Shown here: positions 24,701 through 33,916 of the stretch, piece after piece
Position numbering within the stretch: the first letter of the stretch is position 1
How the letters are laid out: each line of letters opens with the position of its first letter
Assembly (NCBI GenBank): GCA_009733715.1
Contig: WMKJ01000026.1
Location: 62,001 to 126,000 of the forward strand
Direction: 5' to 3'
DNA length: 64,000 nucleotides
Source: Herpomyces periplanetae
Lineage: Eukaryota > Ascomycota > Laboulbeniomycetes > Herpomycetales > Herpomycetaceae
Made by a program: the position numbers and the translations under genes
Notes under the pieces: model-generated
What the model was told of the DNA's origin: nothing
What the model saw: the letters and a program-made list of their open reading frames with translations, nothing else
Database searches by the model: none

Positions 24701-25976
24701 CAAATGAATACCGGCCAAAAGATTGGCCAAAACTCGCGCTTGCTTATAATCTGCCATAACTGCTGAATCGCCGCACGTATAATCATCACACAGTACTCGG
24801 ATAGCCCAAAAATCTTCACTGAAATACTTAACTTTATGAACTGAGTAGTGAAATTGAAAGCGGAATTGAGATTCACAGAATGATAAAAACCCATCTGCAT
24901 TATCAATGTTTAAAGCTTGAGGATCTTTAACATCAAACGTGGGTAAATTTTTTTGAAGCCAGTCATTACTTAATTGACGTTGAAGATTTAACGCGGCAGT
25001 GTTTTCTGCGGCGTTGACAGAAGATGCATCCCCGTGTGCACAAACGTCACGACCCGCAATGCGTAATTTAACTTGTGCTCGAAAATGTCCTTGTTTACTG
25101 TTTGAAGTTTGGGCCACGATGAATTGTGGTATCTGCCCAAATCGAGCACAAAAGTTGTACACTTGGAGTTTAGCATACGACAAGTTCGAAGGATTACACG
25201 TTGTGGGCAAATTTTTGGTGTTACGGCTGAAACTTTTTAGGAGATCGTGTTCATGTAGCCAAATTAAAAGAAGCATGTAAGCATTTGCCGTAGCCTCACC
25301 AGTAGTTGTTGCCTTTCCTTCAAACATTATCCGTTCCGGGTCTCGAGATGCTTCATTACTAACATTTCGAATCCACAGTTCATGTTTCCAAGTATCATGT
25401 AGCTCAGTAGTAGATAAAAGTTGAGTACGGAATTCAAGTCGTAAATTGGCCGGCGCAATAGTCGAAAATGCTGATTCTATAGATGAACCATCATTTACAT
25501 TGAACAAAGCGGCCGGTAGCGCGGTATACATCTTCTGAAATGACATTACACGTTGTCTCGTGTAAGTTGTAAATTCATCATCATCATTACTTGAAGCACT
25601 AGAATATGATCCAGATAAATTTGACAAATAATTGTCGGGACGGGTTAATCGACACACGTTGGCATTGCTGAAATCTCGATTATTAAATTTCTTGATGCCA
25701 TGAATCGCGCACTTTTTTAATGTACTTGGTAGGGAACTAAGTACGTTAGAATCCCCATGAAATTGAGATGTCTGAAAACCTCGTGAAATCGATACGAAAC
25801 TCAATCCATCGAGGATACATTGTCTAAACGATTTATCAAAATGCAATATACGAACACATCTTGCGCTATAGTACTACGAAAGAATTAGCCATAAATTAAA
25901 AGGAGACTCATAATATCACGTCAAAATGACGATCAATGAACAAAGTCGAAAAAAAACTTACCATTCGAAAAACCAT
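21731..25976 (-). CDS. Degenerate DEAH/RHA helicase-like protein, mitochondrial-type N-terminus
   Basis: Exon 1 is 25976-25962 (MVFRM), exon 2 is 25873-21731; together 1385 residues. The N-terminus is Arg/aromatic-rich (MVFRMYYSARCVRILHF), like a mitochondrial presequence. A dsRBD-like region with KLQVYNFCARFGQIPQF precedes the helicase core. Core landmarks of DHX30/DHX57-type proteins remain: SHPRRFVVESLALTVANDK (motif Ia), DILVFLPGRSEI (IV), ILSTNIAEH (V), and the HA2 and OB regions. Catalytic motifs are lost: motif I is SSNIGLRGVLLPEF with no GKT (about residue 527), motif II is IDQVDERD instead of DEVHERD (about 634), motif III is SST, and the motif VI QRxGRxGR arginines are gone (near NSRLRSEIASH). 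It should not hydrolyse ATP. The single 4.1-kb open frame shows selection on the protein. A structural role, perhaps in mitochondrial ribosomes or RNA, is a guess. Confidence 0.83.
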
Positions 25977-26403
25977 GGCAAGTCGCCATCTGACACGTAA
26001 AAATGATAAATAACAAGTTCCTTTACCTCAATTCAACCCACGATTGTAAAAACTAGATTTCGACAAACTTTCCCTTGTCTTTTAAACGAAAAAAACTCTC
26101 GCTTACCTAACCACAAACACAAGATCACGTGCTATCTGTACATGATGTGGCGCAGGTGTCACGTGCGGAGCTTATGTACGCCATTAGCCGACGCTGAGCC
26201 GCACTTAATGGGTAGACGCGAGGGAGAATCGTGAAATGATGAATTCTTCAAGTGGAATTTAACAGATAGATCTAGATGATTGTGTTTAGTTGAAGGGAAA
26301 ATTGGATATTATTTAATGTACACAAGTGAATTGTATATCTAGATTTAACGAGGTATCTTTTATCGTCGTCAAGTTTGCTAAGTTCTATTCAATCGGTTTC
26401 GCT
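25977..26403. promoter_or_regulatory. Divergent promoter, helicase-like gene / EIF3L
   Basis: A 427-bp spacer with two CACGTG cores (26126-26131 and 26160-26165). A short upstream ORF (26315-26341) precedes the EIF3L start codon and could affect its translation. Confidence 0.5.
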
Positions 26404-28002
26404 ATGAATTTTCGTCCAGATGTCACATTTGCTGAAACTGATGCAGTCGTTCGTGATCCCAACGATGACTCTGATGCTGAAGAAGATGCTCTAGTCAATG
26501 ATTATCGTGAACAAGTTCAATTCGATAGAAATGGGCTAGATGATTTAGATAGTCCTTATCCCGTTGGGCCAAATATCGGACAGGATATTCAAGCTCAATT
26601 CCAAGCAGCGGCCACTCCACTTGAATTTCAAGCTTCACTTGAAACTAAATTCGCTAGCTATAGCAATTATTGTTCTCTATTTAACTATCTACTAAATTCA
26701 GATGGACCTGTTGATCTTCAAATGCTAAACGTATGTACTAACTTTTTCTCTCATGCTTATTGCTCTTGTAACTTTTTACCTACGTCATTTACTAACTATA
26801 CCACCCAGCACCATTGGGCGTGGGATGTAATAGATGAATTTATTTATCAGTATAATAGTTTTTGCAGTTATCGTCAAAAAGCTGTTTATCTTGACGAGAA
26901 TGAAGAAGAAATTCGAATTTTGCGCGAGAATTCGCAAGTGTGGGACTGTTATAGCGTGCTGAACGTTCTATATTCGCTTATTCAAAAGTCCAACATTAAT
27001 CTACAGTTAGCAGCTATTAAACGTGGTGAAAATCCTAATGATTTTGCCGGTGAATACGGTTGTCGACCTTTGTACAAAACATTGGGTTATTTTTCCATCA
27101 TTGGCTTACTTCGTGTGCACTGTCTACTCGGTGATTTTAGCCTCGCCTTGAAAACCCTGGATGACATTGAATTAAACAAAAAAGCTACATTTGCACGCGT
27201 AATGGCCGCTGACTTTGCTACCTATTACTTTGTTGGTTTCTGCTATATTATGCTACGTCGATATGCAGATGCTGTGCGCATGTTTAGTCATATCTTGATA
27301 TACATTTCACGAACTAAAAACTTTCAAAAAAATTCTCAATATGATACCAATTCAATATCAAAGAAGAACGACCAGATGTATGCATTGGTAGCCATTTGTG
27401 TTGCCTTTCAACCAACTAGATTGGATGATACAATTCACACTGCACTGTTAGAGCGATACGGTGATGATTTTATGCGTATGCAACGTGGTGGACCTGAATC
27501 ACTTCCTGTATTTGAAAAATTGTTTCGTGCAGCATGTCCCAAGTTTATTTCACCTTCTCCTCCTGATTTCGATAATCCTCAAGTGAACGTTGACCCCGTG
27601 GATCATCATTGCGCAGTCTTCATGGAAGAGGTGAAAATTGCAATGTGGTCGCCCGCCGTTAAAAGTTACCTTAGACTGTACTCGACCATGGATGTTGGAA
27701 AGTTAGCCGGTTTTCTCGAAATTGATCCCCTCGAGCTAAGGTCTTGGTTAATGGTATGCAAACAACGTAGTCGTCAAGTCCGATGGACGGAAGATGGTTT
27801 GTTAGATGGTGAAATTGTTAATACTAGCGACCTGGACTTTGCTTTACAAGGCGTAAGTTTATCCTTGAAGTTTCAAATAAACTCAACTAACTTCCTCTTC
27901 TTTTTTCTCGTTAAACCATAGGACTTGATTCACATCTCCGAGGCAAAGGTTGGTCGCCGATTAATCGATTGGTATATTCGCAATCTTTCGCGAACATACT
28001 AG
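26404..28002 (+). CDS. EIF3L: Translation initiation factor eIF3 subunit L
   Basis: Three exons, 26404-26730, 26809-27852 and 27922-28002, give 483 residues. The match to EIF3L is clear along the PCI-protein core: SYSNYCSLFNYLLNSDGP, AWDVIDEFIYQY, GEYGCRPLYKTLGYFSIIGL, LRVHCLLGDFSLALKTLDDI and CPKFISPSPPDFDNP, with DLIHISEAKVGRR at the C-terminus. It is one of the octamer subunits of eIF3, absent from S. cerevisiae. The N-terminus is about 80 residues shorter than human: most of the helical region before FASYSNYC is replaced by an acidic stretch. Intron 1 is 78 nt, a multiple of three with no stop, so unspliced RNA stays open; it is called an intron because of GTATGT, TACTAAC and CCCAG and because removing it restores the family alignment. 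Confidence 0.95.
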
Positions 28003-28388
28003 CGACTAACATTACTCCTGTTAGCTTCATTGTATAACTGCTGATATCTCATTTTGTTTCTTTCATACATTTTCACATCAGATTATTCCCATCTACTTAA
28101 TATCAACAGTCTTTTCGTTTTTGTTCCCTTGATTCCCTCAAATACATCCCAATCTATCACGTGAGACTTGGAAATCAGTCTTCGGATGGATCTTGCGCGG
28201 AAAAAATTTACTAACTTACCTTCATTATCCCGGAGTACGGGGGGTGTAAGAAAGTGGACGCTTGTTGTCGTAACTGATGGTTTTGCCTCGTTGCTCTAAA
28301 TTAAAGCGACGAACATCTATTTTCCAAGGGTTTATACTGTGTTTACATGAGATACCTTGTCCCTCTAATTCATTAACCTGCTTGTTAA
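28003..28388. other. Intergenic EIF3L-TOF1
   Basis: A 386-bp tandem spacer with one CACGTG core (28158-28163) and a TTGCGCGG patch near 28190. A minus-strand open frame covers 28225-28443 and runs into TOF1 exon 1. It is coding-like in composition but has no ATG or family match. Confidence 0.5.
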
Positions 28389-31300
28389 ATGGTATCCTCG
28401 TTAAATATGACAGATAATGATCAGAGTGATTCAGACGTACCAATAAATCAGAATATTGCCGACATAATCGATCCAGTTCTTCGAGCTTACGCTATCAATC
28501 TTGTTTCTGCGGTAGGCAAAAGGACTTTTAATGCTTAGCGTGTTCGCGTCTGTGACGTTTTGGTATCAGCGCATGCAATTTTTGTGTTGAACGGACTGTT
28601 TCCGCGTCTTATGAGTTAAACTAACGTGTAGAACGTAACATGTGATTTTTTTTTGAGATTAAATAGCTCGGTGGTATCGATGTCGATGATGAGAAAGGTA
28701 ACTATTCACTTGGTTACGATGCGCTGTCAATCTTACGTGACCTGCGCCGGTGGTTGCGACATGAGGAAAAAGATAATCGTTTGGACCTGGCTAGATGCCT
28801 TGGTGAAACTAGTTTAGTTCAGCGAGATTTGCTCGAAATCCTAGCCTTATGGTCTTCTAGCGTGGACCAGAAAGAATCTTCGACCATCAACTCGTTTCTT
28901 TTTAAAATTGCTTTAGCAAGCGGTGTGTAGTTCGAGTTGTTATACGTTAGACTATATTGCTAATACGTTTTGTCTTCACCTTTGTACAGTTGAACTGTTA
29001 ACCGCGTTAACGTGGCCGATTGAAATCGATGAACATGTTATGCGGGTAAGCCATCATCATCACATCCCATTCATTAAGTACAAGCATCTGGAGTATAAGC
29101 GAGCAATACTCAACTTTGATACATCACCTGTACTGCGGAACGTTATTCACGTTGCTATAAACCCGCTTAGTTCGCATATGAGTGAACGCAGCAATCGAGA
29201 TGAAAACATTATCCGCTTGGTTCTTTACTTCTTTCGCAATTTGTTACGAATTAGCCCAGATGGAAGTACACGTTGTCCTAGCTTCGAAGAGGAAATATCA
29301 CGATCGGCAATAATTGACAAATTTGAGCTTCAAGATGTTCTCCAGCTTTTGTTAACGCTGTCCAGCAATATTGAAGAATTCGTAGTTCATGATGTACTGA
29401 TCATGGAAATTTTATATTACTTGATCAAGGAAATTGATCCACAGAAAGTTTTTTCCGATGGTGCACAGCTAATATCTACTCACATGCAAGAGTTTAGCGA
29501 ACTTTTAAAGCAAGAAAAAATATCGCAGTCGAAGTATGCCCGGCATGCTCCATCTCGACACAACCGTTTCGGGGCAATGCTATGGGTTGAGCATTATGAT
29601 GAACGGGTTCAGGTGGTCTCGGGACAGGCAGCTTTAAGTAGCTCGAGCCACGTTTTGCAAAAGATGGATCAAACGAAAAAGTGGAATAAGCCCGTTGTAC
29701 ATGGGCGCAGCAGGAATGATATAACGGAGGTTTGTTAATTAAAAGTTTAAACGTTAACTTAGGAGGAATTTGATACTAAGTTGTAATGTAGCAAATTAAA
29801 CTTGACGGGGAGACTCGATTGAGCGAATCAGCGCGGGGAAAGTTACGCAAGTTTGTCGAGAGTTTTTTAGACGCATCATTTAACCCACTGTTTATCAGCG
29901 TCCGAAAAGCAATTGAACGAGAAACAGAACGTGTAACTGGAGATTTTACATATTTACAATTCTTTTACGTGGTGGCTTGGTTTCTACGAGCTGAACGGAT
30001 TCGTCGTGTACAACGGAAGAAAAAGAATGAGTGTGTATCGACGTCATTTTCTCTGGTCGCAGGGTTGCTTAATCAAGAAACGTTTATATTTCTGAATCGG
30101 TTTTTGCAACGAGATATTGAAGGATGTACATGGCGGCTTGTGTACGCTGAAATGCGATGCTTCACGGAGATTTTACGTACGGTTAGCAATATGAGTGAAG
30201 CAGAAGCTAGTGAAGAAGATCGGGATATTTCAGAGAATATTCTAAATCGAATATTTTATGAGGAGACCACGCTCAACTGTATTCAACGTATTTTAAGAGT
30301 CTGCAAAAGTACAACGTCACTGGCATATCTTGATGCTTGTACGGAATTAAGTCATGTCTTTTTGCGCATGCTGGAGCAATACTCTAAGCAAAACGTAGAT
30401 ATGATTGTGGGTCGGCGACGGAAGGCGGCTAAAAAAAGGACCCAAGGGCGTGACGAAACGGATGATCATGGTGTTGGCAAAGAGAAAGATGATACAAATG
30501 TTGAAAGTGCGGATGAGCGGGAAGGTGAGCGTATTTTGCAAGAACGAAAATTTGACTTTGAACGATTTGCTATTAAGTTCTCAAATGAAGGTTGCATTGA
30601 TACGTTTATAAATTTTACACGCCATTATGCAGAGCTTTCAGACGAGCAGTTAAAGCGATGCCATCGATTTTTTTATCGGGTGGCCTTTAAACTTAAGTTG
30701 GCGGTGTTACTTTATCGGGTGGATATTGTATATTTGTTTTACCGAATGATTCGGGGAACAGACAGATTACAAGGCAATAAGGATACTGTGCAGGAATGGG
30801 AAGAGTTGGTAAAGCATATTTTTCGCGGACTGATATCCAAGTTGAGTGAGCGACCATCACTGTTTGTAGAAATGTTATTTGGAAAGTTACCCTCAACGTT
30901 GTATGTTTTGGAGCACGGTGAACATGCTAGGTTAGCAAATAGGCGTCGTACGGGAGCCAGAGTTGAATGGAAATTTCGGCGAAAGGTGGAGCTATCACGA
31001 CAAGAGAAACTAGCGGTATGTATAGCACTAATGGAAGCAGATGTTCGGGGATGGTTCGTGGGATGGTTTAGTAGTTTGTTAGAGCAGACGGCGGATGAGC
31101 GAGAGGCATGGGTGCAGCAACAGCAGTTGATTTTGGGGGAGAATTATGAGGGGGTGACGGATAAAAGTTTGGAGTCTACAGAATTACCTGCATCAAAAGG
31201 TAAAAAGGGTTACGCGCATTATAAAATGGGATGAGTTACTAACGCATAGGACTAAATTAGTTTTGCATATCAATGACAAAGGTTTCAAGAATATGTTAAG

Positions 31301-32171
31301 TGCGAATCCAGCGGTAAAGTTAGTGTTATCAACGGTGGGAATGGAACGAAGTGAAAGTGGCGACGAGATGGACGTTGACGGAAGTGTTCTTGGAGTGGTG
31401 TGGAGTATTCCGGGCTACCAGAATAGTGAAATGCTGAGGCAGATTAGGAATGAATTGGAACAAGGGGAAAATGAGGCGATAAAGTATAGTGTGAATGAAG
31501 CCAATGGGTATATTATACGAAGTTATATACGAAGAAGAGAGAATGTAGAGAGCGACGAGGAAGGGTGTGGAAAATGTTTGGGAAAGATGAGTAGCGGGAC
31601 GGATACGGAGGGTGAAGATAAGATTGGGGGATTATTTGTGACTAGTGATGATGAAGGGAATGGTGTGGATGGTGATAGGAAAAAACGGAAGAGGAAACGT
31701 TGGGCAAAGGTTGAAACCGGGAAGAAAGTAGGGGTAGCGGCAAAGCAACGAGAGATGCTTAGTAGCATATTTGTTCATGAGTCTGATGATGAAACAGATG
31801 AGGAGCGGGATCGAGAGTTTTTTGATCGAGAAGAAAAACAGAGAAGTAAAGTACAGGAAGGACTTGAGGGGTTTTTTGCCAGAACGTACGAACAAGAAAT
31901 CGGATCGACAATGATGGACACGGGAAGTGAAACTGAAAGTAATGAGGAAAAAGATGATATTGCACAGCGACGAAAGCGAAAGTTAGGGATGGATAAAGAT
32001 GGGGATAAGAAGATGAGATTGTCCGATAGAGATGAAGAATATCAGGGAAGACGGTGGTATAGTGGAGATGAAGGGCATAAAGAAACGGAAGAGATGCCAG
32101 TGGGGAGACAGAGACAAACGACAGTTCTAGTATCGAGTGATGATGAGAGTAGTGAAGAGAGTGCGGGATGA
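28389..32171 (+). CDS. TOF1: Replication fork protection protein Tof1/Swi1/Timeless
   Basis: Five exons, 28389-28511, 28667-28922, 28990-29729, 29792-31199 and 31261-32171, give 1145 residues. The Timeless N-domain is diagnostic: RAYAINLVSALGGIDVDDEK, LRDLRRWLRHEEKDNRLDLA and VELLTALTWPIE, then NIIRLVLYFFRNLL. The second half has FVESFLDASFNPLF and DFTYLQFFYVVAWFL, and the last exon is an acidic/basic disordered tail. Timeless-Tipin (Tof1-Csm3) protects stalled forks and transmits the replication checkpoint. Two in-frame ATGs (28389 and 28407) are possible starts. GTAAGCCATCATC after EHVMR (about 29045-29077) could be a 33-nt in-frame insertion or a very small intron; I kept it as coding. Intron 4 shows TACTAAC. 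Confidence 0.92.
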
Positions 32172-33916
32172 AGGGGAGCAGAGATACAGATACACGAAGA
32201 GATGTGATGGGATATGGAGTGCATAAGTGGAAAATTGATTGGAGAATGACGTCAAAAGGATCATGAAGGTGGAGTATATTTTTGGAATTTAGGATGATAT
32301 GTTATAGATACGAATGGAAGCGTGATAGCGGAGGGAAAGGGAAAAGAAGAGAATATGGGACGTGGATTGATCAAAGAAGATGGACAATATACAGGGAAAT
32401 GATTTAACGGGAAAGGAACTGAGGTAGTGAGTTTGAAGTTGGAGGATGGGATGAGGGGGAGAAGGGAGAATGCCAAAGATGTGGAAGTTGGGTTTTTGGG
32501 TTTCGCTAGAGTCAGGTTGAATGCGAGGAACGCTACTCGATGAATGATGTCACTTTGGGTCTAATCGGGCAGATTTGGAGTAGGGAATTTGCGAATTGAA
32601 AGGTTTGCGATATGGTGATGACGCTAAATCAAGGAAAATGGGTTAGTGTAACATGAACTGCGGGTGAGTGTATAATGAACCAAATGACGTTAAGATGGTA
32701 TGTGAAAACTGGCGGTGAAGTATTTTATTAAAAAGGCTTTTTTGTCCTAATGTGGATGCCAGACAAGAAGTTAACTATCCTTTGCAAAAGAGGCAATTTT
32801 CCAACCCAATATAATACAATCCGTACTGGGAATTCAATGCGATGCGACGCAATACTACAATCTACGTCATAACTGTTGTATTGGTAAACTGCGAAGTTTG
32901 CTTTGCTGATCAGGAGAAGGATCTATTTATCATCTAATTCTAACATGGATAGGTCAACAGCAAATTCATACGTTTATCAATCTATTATATATCTTGTTAA
33001 TCGCTACTATATATGGAACCCGACAAGATTAATTATCCTTTCTTATATCACGGCCGCTAACACTGCGTTAAAACTAAAGTTGTTACGGTGGGTAAAGCCA
33101 ATAATAGATCACCGGTCAGCCCTATGAGAAAACCAAATCTTTTAATTGGTCTAGTTTGCAGGATTATCTACTTGAAGTGGGTTGGTTATGCGCGAACAAG
33201 AAGAGTGTAATTGGTGGTAGAAGTTACGTCATGCGTACAAATGACGAGGAAATCAAATGTACGTGTGTTCATGCGCGTATCGAAGCGTATGAGCGGATGA
33301 ATGAACTAGTCAATAAGAAGGTGTGTCTGCTAGTTAGCTAGTCTGCTAGACAGTCAGTCTGCTCACTTATTTTTCTGCTTGCCAGGTCGATGTGTGCCAG
33401 TATGGTACAAAGTTGAAATACAAGGGAAAAGTTTGCATGGTTATTCTACTTGACGTTAATTTTCCCAAGTGTGAAAAGCTATACATGAAAATAGCCTTCA
33501 AGATTCAACCGATTTATTCAAGGTGCACACGCATGTGGCCAGTTGTCCGTGTTCTTATCCAACGTGCACAAGGGTGAAGTTGAATTTCATCGTGAAACGT
33601 ACATTATCGTGGGTGCATGCGCACTTTGTGTGTGCGTGTGTGTGTGTATGTGTGCGAGCGAGCGTGCGTGAACTTGAACGTTTATTCCCAAGTTTGCAAG
33701 TGTTCAAGTGAGCCCTTGTATGTATACGTACTTGTGTGTGCGTATGTTCAAAAAAAAAGACCTTCCCGTCACTCCCAGTCAGCGTGCTTTCCAGTCAAAT
33801 TATAGGGAATTGATTGAAACCTTAGCTATCCTGGGGTATTCACAAATTTTATTAAACGTGCGCTTGCGCGCAAAGTCCTTGCAAAAGTGAACTTTTAGTG
33901 CTTAGCAACAAACTGA
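32172..33916. other. Long intergenic region upstream of the phosphatase gene
   Basis: About 1.7 kb with no recognisable gene. It contains purine-rich sequence (32172-32520), a TG-rich microsatellite (33626-33656) and CTAG/GCTAGT-like short repeats around 33325-33365. Open frames are all under 75 codons and not family-like. It is probably the long promoter/5' leader of the gene starting at 33917. Confidence 0.6.
33626..33656. repeat. (TG)n microsatellite
   Basis: Interrupted TG dinucleotide run upstream of the tyrosine phosphatase gene. Confidence 0.8.

Noticed and set aside
31523-32476. Several minus-strand open frames under the TOF1 tail and beyond
   Set aside because: They are antisense to the Lys/Glu-rich TOF1 exon 5 and to purine-rich DNA, giving Ser/Phe/Leu/Pro-rich shadows.
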